The notes under the pieces are model-generated. The model was not told the DNA's origin and did not search any database. It saw nothing but the letters and a program-made list of their open reading frames with translations. A stretch of DNA of 64,000 nucleotides from Euonymus europaeus (Eukaryota; Streptophyta; Magnoliopsida; Celastrales; Celastraceae). A program made the translations under genes and the position numbers. Numbering within the stretch: the first letter of the stretch is position 1; each line of letters opens with the position of its first letter. Shown here in pieces: positions 47,501 through 59,600 of the stretch. The stretch spans positions 1,438,501-1,502,500 of the forward strand of contig OY756965.1 of assembly GCA_963580455.1 (NCBI GenBank), written 5' to 3'.

Positions 47501-47922
47501 ATAATTACATATCTGGGCACAGATTAAGCATGTACCCTATATACATAATAAAATATAGCAAATGAAAATTTTGATTTCGGACCAAATATAACTCCGCGTC
47601 TCTGCCAGGGGAACGATCGAATGATTCTCCAAATTCAATCACATCCCTCAAAATTTCAAGGTTAATTGCGAACCACTATTCCTTAAACACCCTGACTAGT
47701 TGCACTCCATTCATCAAAACACACAGATACCACATTGATCCCATTATGATTGAAATTGAGCCAAGAACAGGGAAACAAAACTACATTTTGCACAGAAATT
47801 ACCTTCTCCTCGCGTTTGCGCTCGCGAGTCTCCGTGTTGCGGTCCACGAAGAGGAGAAGCTCACGGGTATGCTGTACGAGCTCCGACGGAGACCGTGGCT
47901 TCGGCTTGAATAGCCCCTTCAT
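44510..47922 (-). CDS. MO25: MO25/CAB39-like scaffold protein
   Basis: Eleven exons: 47922-47803, 47441-47280, 47136-47018, 46936-46862, 46459-46366, 46245-46186, 45513-45445, 45168-45070, 44947-44903, 44815-44713 and 44625-44510. All phases agree, giving 353 residues, near the family length. Family words in order: [99 protein letters not shown]25 is a helical-repeat scaffold that binds and activates STE20/GCK-type kinases; plant members are linked to cell polarity and growth. The donor of exon 5 is aaa|gttgag, weaker than the others. Intron 4 carries a telo-box-containing triplication. Confidence 0.95.
46711..46826. repeat. Triplicated unit in MO25 intron 4
   Basis: gggtttgata(a/t)ttatgtttgac followed by gagttata starts at 46711, 46751 and 46796 (spacing 40 and 45). 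The second and third copies are preceded by (t)gtttag or ggttta, giving telo-box-like tttagggttt. Confidence 0.8.
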
Positions 47923-49240
47923 ATTGTCTTTTCAATTCTGTTCGTAGATCTTTTGTTCTAGATTAAGCGACATGATTAGGGTTTTAGAGGATGATGATAA
48001 AAGGATCAGAGAGAGCGAGTCGGTTGGAGCAATGCATTCACGATCATACACAAACGGTTATAGGGAAGATATTGCCATTTTTACAGAGAGGTCGCTTTTG
48101 CTATTGGTGCGTGACTCCAGCTCGCGCCAGGTCCATGCTGCTGCATGAGGATTGAGGAAGATGAAGGGTGATGATCCGCTACGCTCGGGCCCACCACTAA
48201 TAGGAATATAGGATGGTGGTTAGGTCCAGGCCTGCAAAGAAGCCTGTTAATTTTAGTGGGCTAAAGGCCTGCCTTGGCTGAGCACAGACAATTTTTTTCA
48301 AATGAGATGTAAAAATGAACGTTAATTTTGAGCCGTTAAACATGAATTTAAAATCCTATATTTTGTTTCACATTTCATTTGATTTATATATCGTTAAACT
48401 TATAATCTTCATCAAAATATATTTATAATTGTATTACAGCATGTCCATTGTAAGAACATTACAACCTCCTATAGACTAGGGACTAAAATAACAAGTAGTT
48501 ATTGAACAATGATGTTCAACTATAAAAGAACGTAGCAAGTATTTCTGGTCCGTTTCATAATTGTATTTCATAGCTTTAAGCTATCAAAAATGTTGTGATT
48601 AACTTATGAAATTTTTTATGCAAAAAGCTGTGGAGCCCACAACTTAAGTTGTATAAAAATGTTGTGGGAGTATTTAGTTTATTTTTTGTTATATTAATTT
48701 TGTAGATAAAATTACAATAAAAAGTAATTGAAATTTTTTAGGTTATGCTTGACATGTGGGTTGGGAGGGATTCATAAAAGTGAACTCTTACTTGGTATTG
48801 AGAGAGTTGGGAGGGTTTGAAAGGTGTTGAAAAGTGTTTTTGTAAGTGAACACCTCCCAATACCTCATTTTGAAGGGTAAACCATTGAGGTGTTCACGTT
48901 AAGTAAGGATTCGAAGGGGTTCGCGAACACTCATGTCTTCCTAACATCTCTCCCAAGCAGTCCCATAAGATACGAAGGGGCAATTATGTAACGTGATTGT
49001 AAAATATTGTGGATCACACATATTTAAGCTATGAAAAATTATGGGATGACAACATTTCATTTGCACAACTTAAAGCTGTGAGATTCACAACTTTAAAGTG
49101 TCAACAAAATATGACATTTGATTGGTATAACATTTTATACGGACCCCATAATTTTAAGTGAGAAATGTGAAACAAACACACCCTTCATCGTTCATACAAA
49201 ACAAAACACAATAGAACAAATAAGATTGAGAGAGAGAGAG
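47923..49240. other. Intergenic; MO25 promoter and MITE-like DNA
   Basis: 47923-48300 is the MO25 upstream region. 48300-48540 is AT-rich. 48547-49186 looks like a hAT-type MITE with another repeat inside. No gene seen. Confidence 0.4.
48547..49186. mobile_element. Candidate MITE with internal repeat
   Basis: Left ggtccgtttcataattgtat and right aaatgtgaaacaaacacacc are weak inverted ends. Matching subterminal words include tagctttaagctat near the left and caacttaaagctgtg near the right. The interior 48735-48985 is different in texture, and contains the inverted pair gtgaacacctc (48846-48856) / gaggtgttcac (48887-48897), suggesting a second insertion. Confidence 0.35.
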
Positions 49241-50698
49241 ATGGGTTTGAAGGAGGTGTTTTGGTATTCTGCGTTCTTAATGCAAATGCCCAAGTGTTTG
49301 ATATAACAAAATACGGTGCAGGAGGTGGTCATGCCACCCAAGCAGTTCAAAAAGCTTGGACAGAGGCCTGTGCATCTGCTACTCCAAGCAAACTTGTGAT
49401 TCCAAAAGGGGATTTCAATATAGCCCATTTGAAATTGGATGAACCTTGTAAGGCACCCATTGAAATTCAGCTTCAAGGCAATTTGAAGGCTCCAGTAGAT
49501 ATGAGTCATTTAGAGAATACTGATGGTTGGATTAGTATCAGTCATGCTGAAGGCTTTACAATGTCCGGTGGTGGAGTTATCGATGGCCAAGGCGAGGTTG
49601 CTTGGAAGAGGAATGATTGTGACAAGAACCCCAAATGCAGAGGCCTTCCTATGATAAACTAATTAACATTCTTAACGATATTAGTTCGAGAATACATACG
49701 ACCCAGCTCGTCAATCGAGCTATTGAGATTCGTCGTTACTTATTTTTACAAGTCTCTTTTTTGTGTGTGGAAAATAACAGAACATCAGTTCATTTCATCA
49801 CTAATGGGATAATTACAGAAATGACAACAAAAGATAGCAAGAACTTTCACGTCAATGTTTTGGGATGCAAGAACATTAGTTTCCAACATTTCACCATTTC
49901 CGCGCCGGAAACTAGCATCAACACTGATGGAATCCACATTGGAAGATCGGTCGGCGTCAACATTATTGATACCGACATTAAGACCGGGGATGATTGTGTC
50001 TCGATTGGTGATGGCAGCCAACAAGTAAGCATCACAGGAGTGACCTGTGGACTTGGTCATGGCATCAGCATTGGAAGTCTCGGAAGGTACCCTAATGAGG
50101 AGCCTGTGAAAGGAATCACAGTCAAGAACTGCACCATCACCAAGACAATGAACGGTGTGAGGATTAAGACATTTTTTTTTGATAAGACTGATTATGATTT
50201 ATTAATAATGAAATGAAAACAAGAAAGTCAAAACAACCAGCCACAATAAGGAGATCTCCCACAGTAGAGTCACACACCTAAACCTTAAACTACAAAGATA
50301 ACCAGCCAAGGAACTACTAAGACATGGCCTGCTTCTCCATCTGGGACTGCAACTGACTGACATGCATTTTGAGGACATTATTATGAACGATGTTGGAAAC
50401 CCGATATTCATCGATCAAGGCTACTGTCCTTACAATCAATGCACAGCAAAGGTACCATCAAAGGTTATGTTCAGCAATGTCAGCTTCAAGAACATCAGGG
50501 AACTTCTTTGACTAAAGTTGTTTCGAGCTGGCTTGCAGTTCTGGGTTACAATGTGATCAAGTTGTGGTGAGTGACATTGATCTAACATACAGTGGACCTG
50601 AAGGTGCTGCAGAGTCTCAATGTTCAAATGTTAAGCCACAGATTGTTGGAAAGCAGAACCCACCAGCCTGTGCTGCACCTGCAGCTGCCGCTGCTTAA
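49241..50698 (+). pseudogene. GH28 polygalacturonase pseudogene
   Basis: Polygalacturonases cut pectin in the wall. All four family signatures survive: NTDGIH, TGDDCVSIG, GHGISIGSLG and GVRIKT. The gene is broken, however. The ATG at 49241 is one base out of frame with the body (AQVFDITKYGAG), so the signal peptide is split. A segment of about 115 bases at 49660-49780 does not fit the protein: it ends in aacag like an intron but has no GT donor where needed. A 153-bp retroposon lies at 50173-50325. ctga is doubled just after it, and a frame break at about 50500 leads into further shifts. The remaining C-terminal words ([29 protein letters not shown]) match exo-polygalacturonase tails. Removal of the insert reconnects RIKT to WPASPSGT. 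Clearly non-functional as it stands. Confidence 0.9.
50173..50325 (-). mobile_element. Retroposon insertion with target-site duplication
   Basis: taagacat at 50165-50172 repeats at 50318-50325, flanking 145 bases of foreign DNA. The left side begins with a T run (50172-50180), which is a poly-A tail read from the minus strand. The insert has no coding capacity. It interrupts the codons for RIKT and W of the pectinase. The tail text (ttattaataa, aatcataatc before A's on the minus strand) resembles plant LINE 3' ends, so a 5'-truncated LINE or a SINE is likely. Confidence 0.75.
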
Positions 50699-52017
50699 TT
50701 TTCTTTGAGATGCTGCACCCTACACCCTTCATGATTGTAAGCATGATTTTGCGGTGTCCAATAACACTATTGTGTAACAAAGTTTACATGGTAATAAGAA
50801 CTTAGATTCTGTGAGAGGTTATCTCAAGTTTTGCTTCATTTTAATGAAAATACAAAAGATTGCCAAACACCCCATATATTGTGAGTTCGTTTTAGCCTTT
50901 GAATATAATTTTTCTATGCTTTTGTTCATTGATTTGCTTAGTTTACTGGCTCTCCCAGCTGATTATTTTCTGTTTCTTGATGCAAGCTATAATTTTTTTT
51001 TTATAATTCATACCTTATTATGTGGAGGAACCTTGAAACAGCTTAGCTGATATATGCTTGTGGATTTAGCTCTTGCCTCGATGATATCCAGTTTGTTATC
51101 AATAGATTCAAGCAGGATGATGTAAGAACCATGGAACTCTCACATCCCAAAAACTTGCTAGTGGCTGTAGAGCAAGAATATAAATGCACCTAAATATAGG
51201 TGATAGTTGGCTATTTGGCTCCATAGAAGTTTCACGTAGTAGGTGGCTTAGACCTTAATTGGACAGAGCTAAGGTCGGGTCACTTCCAACTTAACTTGCT
51301 CTATTGCCATTTTAAATGTAAATTCTCATTGTCGTGGCGCAAGGAGATCGTTCTCCACATCGTTCTCATTGAATTTACGAGGGAGGCAAAAGTTGATTTA
51401 TTCTGTGATCTTGTAGGTGTTATACTGTGGCACTCCTTGAGGATAGAAAGTACTCTACCTTAGCTCCCTTTGGTGGATTTGCATTCATAGGTGCTTGGGC
51501 AAGCTTGCTGTTTATAGTGAATTGGAGTACCATTATTTGCTTGTGAGTTGGTGGGATTCACTGGACAGTTGCTCAAGCATTCTATTTACAGATCTCCTTT
51601 CGTCAACTTCCAAAGGTTTATTTTGCAGACCTTCTTGTATCCTTCTACCGTGCATGTTATTTAACTTGTAGACATGGAAATTAGGACTCTAGTTGTAAAT
51701 TTATGTATTACTGCTGTAGAATGTTCCCCGGCATGTTAATGCGGCTTTTAGACAGAATCATATCATGCAACGTGGTTATGTGCTAGCTGAAGGACTTTAT
51801 TAGGACTATTATTCTCTCTTGTAGTTAGATGACCAGATAGAAAAGAAAAGGAATGTAGTATTCAACTTAAAGACCCTGCACTTACAAATTCGACTCTGCT
51901 GCTGTACTCTCTTTTTTTTGGGTTTTCAGGATCATCTCCAACATTCGATTTCAACACATAAGCAGGATAAGTAACTCAATATGTAATGTTGATTTTCAAT
52001 CCTTAGTTTGCCTCTTA
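50699..52017. other. Intergenic, no gene seen
   Basis: Unclassified moderately AT-rich DNA. Frames at 50811-51050 and elsewhere have no family features. Confidence 0.4.
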
Positions 52018-52567
52018 TCAGGGAAGGAGCTCATAGTGGCAGTATTTATGACCTGCAGACACATTGAACACGAGAATTACCATACAGAGAAGCTTATAGC
52101 AAAAGTGTGATTACCATTGGTTATTTGATGCAGAAGTAAAAGAAAGATTGGATTCATGCTTACTGGGATCAAGTTCTGTAATCATGGCAGCTCCTTTGAA
52201 GTAACAAGATCCACCCTTGTGCTTGAACTTCTGGAAGTAACTGTTGAAGGCATAGGACGCATGGTCTTTCACTGTGCTGGGAATATAGCAAGGTTGATTG
52301 ACTTGAATCTTTGTACAATCTGCACCATTCCCGCATGCCCAGTCCAATGCGTGCTGCAAAACATCGTCCGGAGTTTGCTCATCAGCTATGCACCATTGCT
52401 CATATTGCCCATCTAACACATTCACAGACAATGCAATGGATTAGACAATGACCATAGTTATTTGAGCTCTTTCATATGCAAGGCAATGTTGTTTGTTTAC
52501 CCGTTTTTTGAGGAATTGTTGGCACAACTAGCAGAGCAAGCATTATCCAAAGCAGAGCCCTTGACAT
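52018..52567 (-). CDS. X8-domain (CBM43) secreted protein
   Basis: Exons 52567-52501, 52412-52164 and 52052-52018 give 116 residues. A signal peptide (MSRALLWIMLALLVVPTIP) precedes a single X8 domain with the expected six cysteines: EQWCIAD, DWACGNGADC, NQPCYIP, GSCYFKG and KYCHYELLP. The last, short exon supplies the sixth cysteine and would be lost by reading through intron 2. X8/CBM43 domains bind beta-1,3-glucan (callose); stand-alone forms act at plasmodesmata or cell walls. No GPI-attachment tail is present, unlike in the PDCB proteins. It lies about 1.1 kb downstream of the histidine kinase on the same strand. Confidence 0.9.
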
Positions 52568-53667
52568 CCTTTCCTGTAGAAAAACCAAAGCAGTCAAGTC
52601 TGGAAGATGACTTTGTCTAATTGAGATGTGTAGTTGGGTCACTTGCACCCTTTGTAGGGCTAATAAACATTTGATATTCTTGCTTGAGATCTGGTTTTCT
52701 ACAATAAAGTCAGGAATCATGTGCTAGTGGTACACCTAAAATGAACCAAAAAGAACCCTTCTTTAGGACAAAGTGAATGGGCTCCAGGTAGGCTGTTTTA
52801 TACTGCAACAAAAAGAAAAAAAACTACTAATCTTCAAATTTCAAATAAACTAGTCAAAAAGGGAAAAGAAAAAACAAAGGCATAAGATGCATCAGGGTTC
52901 TTGGTTAGAATATATGCTGCCAAATAGGAGACAACCTGCTGGTCTCCATCAATTTTGTAGAACCCAGTTTCAGCCAAGCAATCAGGATAAATGCAAAGTC
53001 TTTCAACCAAGAAGCATTATCACAGAGTACCCTTACTTAAGACTAAAGTTCATAACAATCAGCATCTCATCTCTACAAGAAAAGAACCAGCAATCCAGAA
53101 TCACATTCTATTGTCAACTTCAATTGGACAAATTAGGCAAAATAAAAGGTGGAACTGGAATATCCCTCCATTTTTCTTATTTCTGCATCAAGAATTCCAT
53201 CTCCATCGACCCACGAGTCATATAGTCACTAGCCCAAATTCCTGAAAACCAATGACTAATTCAATTACATCACAGGAGGTACAACGTTAAGAAAATTGTG
53301 CCATAAACTCAACAGGTGCATACAATCATAATTTCCCATGCATATACAATATTTATGGACATTAGTCATTCCAAGAAAAGAAGCAGCATGACTGATTTGA
53401 GCTGATATAGTGATTTAACCTAGATTCAGTCTTTGGCAGAACTGATCAGAAATGGACTAACTCTTACTACAGACATGTACAGAAATAAATACCAAATCTG
53501 AATAGCTGAAGATAATGGCCGGGACCTTTCCATTTGGCCCCAGATGGCGGTGACTCTGGTCACTAGTTAGCCAACAGGTTCCGTCAAGGGTCAATCCAAA
53601 TATAGCAGTGATCAACCACCTAGCTGGAATGACTGGGGAGGAATATTACAATTTACAAGTCATTCCA
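52568..53667. other. Intergenic between X8 and HK2 genes
   Basis: X8 promoter and the HK2 3' UTR. No additional gene; frames at 52887-53245 lack motifs. Confidence 0.45.
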
Positions 53668-56600
53668 CTATCGACTATACTGGGAAAACCGTGCCACTGC
53701 TGTATACATCTGCTCGTCTTCAAATGGCTTCGACACATAATCATCCATCCCATTCTTCATGCATACTTCATTTGAAGCCTGAATCAAATCAGCCGTCATT
53801 GCTAATATTGGTGTATGCCAACGAGTCACATTTCCAAACATCTCCGATGATGCTTCCCCAGATGCAATCTTCTCATTCACTTCACTTTCCATGCAGCGGA
53901 TTAGGCGGGTAGCTTCAAAGCTGCAAAATTGAAGGGAATAGTGCCAAAACTTTAGCCCACATAATTCAAAAACCCATAAAACTGGATGTCCATCAAATAC
54001 AGTACCGATAAGTTAAAGCATCCATATTTCATCAACTTTATTTTCTTCCAGCAGTTTATAAGCATTTGATAAAGTTCATTGTATAACAATTACCACATAC
54101 ATAACTATTAAATATAAACCATTTTGGTTCCAAAAATTGATCATGGTTAGACTCTCTTCGTGTGCCTTCTTTTATATACAAATATTCATATATGTATGTA
54201 TGTATTGTATTCAAAAATATATATTTATCACATTGTGGAGCATGCAGATTGATTACCCATCCATTTCTGGCATTTGGAGATCCATAAAGCAAGCATCAAA
54301 GTTGTGTGGTGGTTTAAGCATCATTACAGCAGCCTTGCCGCTCTCCACACAGGTAACAATTGCTCCATATTTCTTTAGAGTACCTTCTGCCACTCTTCTG
54401 TTTACCACATTGTCATCCACCACCAGTATTCGCTTCTCTCTTAGTAGACTCTGACAATTTAATAATTTCTTCTTAATTTCTTGACTCATATAACAACTTC
54501 CAAAGGCTTCTTGGATACAAGCGACTAAGGCACTTTGCCGAAGAGGCGTTCTAAGTACATGACCTACCAATCCAGCTGACTTGAGCTCATTGCTTTCACT
54601 AGTGCTATTGGAAGTTTCCATTAGAAAAATCTTAGGAAGGTTTCTCAGGTCTTCTGAGCTGCCACTTGGTCCAGGCCGTTTCAGCAACTGTTGGAACAGG
54701 ATACCTGTATTTTTGTCCCAAGCATCTTTATCGATAAAAACCATGGCCAAATTGGTCAAGGCACTGTGGAAAAAAAAAATCATTAACACCACACGAATTC
54801 ATGGCACAATAGTCTATTATATCTACATAGTCAAGATGTTATATCAGTAGTTCAAACTTTGATTACATGACATTTCAATCAAATATGACTCAGGTACAAA
54901 AAAACTGGCTATGCAAAGAAAGAAAAACTCAAACTTGCTATAGATGGTTCACCATGATAAATAGAATAATTTTTTTGCTCCTACAAGCCACAAGTTCAAA
55001 CTTATTCAAGTTCAATGAGTCAGCAAGAAGAACAAATACTATACTTTTATTCTGATGCATTTTCTGTAGATAACACATCAACAATACCTCAGACTAAAAT
55101 TCTATAAAAAATGGCGTAAATATTTCTCAGGTTCTGTGGATATTACAATGCAAACGTTATGCATGGAAAATAGCCCTTAGTTATGATCTTGAGTCCCTAA
55201 AATTATAATAATTACAATCTTGCATATGTTTAATGCAAATGTTAACAAATCATTTCAGATAAAGCTTAATCAAACCAACCTTGAACTGGAAGTACCAGAT
55301 AAATAAGTGCAGGCTGACTTTAGATTGGATGCTATTTCAACTGATACATCCAACTTTTGAAGATGATATCTGGTGACCTCAGCTCTAATACGTCTATTAT
55401 CAACTACCAGTGCTCTCCACCCGCGGAGTTCAGCAAAAACCGGATCATACTGCTGCCACTTTGTATCTATAGATACCAATTCTCTTTTTCTTAAAGTTAC
55501 AGTAAATGAAAAGGTGCTCCCCATGCCAGGTGTACTGGCAAAACCAATCTCACCATACATAAGATCCACCAGGCATTTGCTAATGCTCAATCCTATTCCA
55601 GTCCCTCCATATGTTCGTGAAGTGGAACTGTCTGCCTGCATAAAAGGAGTGAAGATGCGATTCTGAGCTTCTAGTGGAATTCCCACACCCGTATCCTCGA
55701 CTGTTACCAATAATCTAATAAGTTCAGGTTCCTCTGCCGCACTGGTTAACTTCTTAAAGTTCTCCCAGCTTTTCCATCTGTCAACTACCGGAAATCCACT
55801 CAATGTATTACATGTTCTATCTGTCGTATCTTTAACTAAATTCAAGACTTGTCTCAGCACTGGATCCCTAACTGGGTTACCCACTTCATCAGCTAGATGC
55901 ACAGAGACGAATACGTGCCCTTCTTCATGAGTGAACTGAAAACAAAGCATGTGAAGAGTTAGTGAACCAGATTACGATGCCACTAGCCTATTTCCATTTA
56001 AGGAAACAAACGGAAAATGTCTATTGATATCATCGAAAGGTTTGCCAATTTTTAGCATGGGTTTGACGTTTGGGCAACAGGAAATAGATGAAACTCTAGT
56101 GTTTTACCACCCCAACACTAATGTCACATGTTATAAACTTCTCTATCATGCTAAATATTGAACAGCCATGACAAATCTGAAAATTATGTGCTTATATTGA
56201 CATAGCATATTATATCTTCAGTCTTAAGGAGAACTGTTTCTATTTTTCAATGTTATGGAAGATGTTAATATGGACCATTGTTCCACTGAGTATTTTCAAA
56301 CCATTTGGAACAAAAAATAACTAACCTTAAGTGAATTTCCAACAAGATTCATAATTATCTGCTGAAAACGTCCAGGGTCACCAACAACAATTTCAGGGAC
56401 CTGATCGGAGACGTAAGCGGCCAACTTCTCTCAACACCCAAATTTGAAACATGCGCAACCACATTCATGTAAGAAAGGATAACCATAAGAGAAACATAGG
56501 AAACAAATAGTTGATAGAAAAAAGGAGAGTTTTTTTTTTTACCTCAAGACCTTTTTCATTTGATTCGCTTGAGCAAAGTGACAGAACATTATCAAGAATA

Positions 56601-59600
56601 GCACGCAGATCAAAAGGTACAGCTTCAAGTTCTAGCCTGCCAGATTCTATCTTAGCCTGATCGAGAACCCCATTTATCAGTGTGATCAGATATTTCCCAC
56701 AACTATGAGCATTCCGGGCATACTCCAATTCAACTGATTTGAGGTCACTATCCAGCAGCAGTTGCAACATGCCTGAAATAATAGATAACAATATTATGTT
56801 TATAATTTCTTTTCAACATTTCAGTGCTATTCTTATTATAACTGGGAGATGTCTCAATTACCTAAAACACCAGTCATTGGGGTCCGGATCTCATGGGATA
56901 CAGTTGCAAGGAACTACAAAAGCGAGGACATTTCAGTGGTAGGAGCAAGAATTAGGTTCAAATTGAGAGGAAAGAAAAAAAAGGATAACTGCTAAAAAGT
57001 TAAAACAAAGTAGCTAATGTGGTAGATCCATTATAGCGTATTTATGTGTTCCTCATAGTAATGACTAAACATAAATACCCATCTACGAGAAAAATAGAGC
57101 ACCTGAGATTTTGCCACATCTGCTGCTTCTGCACGAACTTTGAGCTCCATCATCTTCCTATAGTCCTCCTCCATTTGTGCAATTCGATTTATGGTTGCAT
57201 GGAATATATGGCCTACCAGCAGAGTAATGACTAGAACCCCCAATGATGAACTTATTGCTGTCCAAGGTAAGGGACGCTTTTGCTTGAACCTGCAACCAAT
57301 GGAGAACAACTTGAATGCAACAAAATAGGCTTCCCATGTCTAGGTGCTGATATTCGTAATATAATAAAGATCTACCTGCAATGAATCTCATGCTTTCGCG
57401 ATGGATCTCCAAAGTCAATGTTACTGATGCGCAATAGACCAGTATCAGTAACTTCATCACCATACATTTTAATTGGAGCTGATGCATTAGTTGTATCATA
57501 GACATGCACAGAAATTGTTTGCTTGCTGGCAAGTTGTTGTAGAAGATGCTCTACCAGAGATGGTATATCATACGATGCGCCTAGATAGCTGTTTATAAAT
57601 TTTGCAAAGAATAAATATCAATACCATCTTCTTAAGCTAACACTTAGAATACTTTACAACAACAAACAGGTTCCCCATGACAAGACATCAAGGATTTTCA
57701 ACAAAAAAACAGAATTACCCAACAGTAGCTTCAACACGTTGTTGTGGTGTAGCATCCGCAGGAAGATCATCTTTATAGACTGCAAAAGTGAGTACAACAC
57801 CCAGATGATTGGATTTCAAAAGCTTAAAGGGAGATGTCAGAACACCCTTTCCAGAAGCCCTTGCTCGCAAGATATTCTCACGGTCTTCCTGTATAATGAA
57901 ATGATTACACTTTTGATTAATTGAATCAGCTTAGCAGAAAGGGATCTGTGGATGCTCTTATTGATGTTCTTTCAATGTCTATACTTTGAGGGATTTTTTA
58001 AAAAGCTTGAGTACTAATAATGAACGAAATTCAAAACGGTAGATACATATAAGAAGCTGAATATGACTCACCAATTCCATACTAATAATAGCCCAATAAA
58101 AACAAAAGCTGGTTGCATATTTGAAAGGAAACAGAGAGCAAAATCACCATCTTTTCAATGAGCTTTTACATATGATATCAAGATTACAACTAGTGCCACA
58201 GTAGATGATTGCAATCACAAACTTCTTAAAAAACTGCGTACTTGCAGTTATTAGATCACTCAGTCCATAACCAGAATAGGCAGAGTCCAAAATCAGCTAT
58301 AAGGCACAAGCATCTTTTGATTGTTAACAGTGCACCCTAAATACTAAATCAGCGTATTACTATCTCTAATTACTTTCCTAAACTTTGATTCCAGAAAAAC
58401 AAATAAAAGAACTTTTTTTAATGCAAAAGAAACAAATTAGAAAGCCCATTAAGAAAACAACAAAATAGCCTAAGCTGCGTAAACCAGACCTTTCCAGACA
58501 TCATGTCAATGGAGACAATGTGGGAGACGGTTTCTTGAGAAAATATCACAGGTGCATATTCATTTTGAATGGGTGCAGGATCTAACTTTTCTGGAATGCA
58601 ATCTTGAACTAGAGTCTGGTCATCAGTTTCCATCTTCTTAATTGTCCATCCATGCTGCTTTTCAAACTGTTCCCTTTCTGAGTGAAGAACTTTTAAAGCA
58701 TAAGCAACACCACTTGTTAGTGGCCTCTCAAAAGCAGTTCTCTCTGAATATAGACCAAATGTTTTCTGTCAGATGAATGAGACTTCACCATTAGTACCAG
58801 AGCGACAGCAAAAACTTGTTGAGGTAATGGTAATGACATGCTTATTATTGAAGCTATTTGAATCACGGAATAATACATTCTATGCCTACAAATATTATTT
58901 CTTGCTTTTAGCAAAGATTCACAAGATAGAGCCATAAACATAAGTGTCGGCATGAGTTCATTTCACAAGTTTTACCATACGAGCAAATGCCACTAAAGAT
59001 CAGAGGGATCCATCAACGACAAATCTCTAAAGGAAAAGCATAACTATTATGACTATCTTACGAGACAAGTCATCACATTGATTTATACGCAAGTTACCCA
59101 GAAATTACAGATCCTCGTATGTCACCAGAAACTGAATAAGCATTAAGGAAAATAAAATAGACAAGGTTTACCTGATCAATAGCAGAAGGGTTTTTCCCGT
59201 GGTGAAATGTGGATACAAGAATTGCCAAAGAATGAACATGGTTCATGCTCATATTGAACCGAGCCTGCAACATTCGAGCTCGTTCATCACACATGTTGAC
59301 AAGAGTCACTTCTCGTCCCAAAATGACTTTTTTATTCAGGTACCAAAATAACCAAATAGACAAAACAATCCCTAGCAAGATAAATACTACAAGGAACTTC
59401 TTAATCCACTTCCCAGCACCTTTAGGAGCACTATGGGCTTGCTGTTGCTGCTTCTGCCAGTGTAGTGTCACTAGCTCCTGCTCATCTATCTTCTGCTTTT
59501 GGTTATTCAAAAATTTTAACCGACATCCATATATGATGCAGCTCAGTATTGGAATTATTATTCCAAAAAGGAGCCACCACCATCCTGTCACCAGCAACAA

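Noticed and set aside
52111..52163. Read-through end of the X8 frame (SKHESNLSF...)
   Set aside because: It replaces the last conserved Cys; splicing at ccca|gtaagc to 52052 gives the canonical X8 ending.
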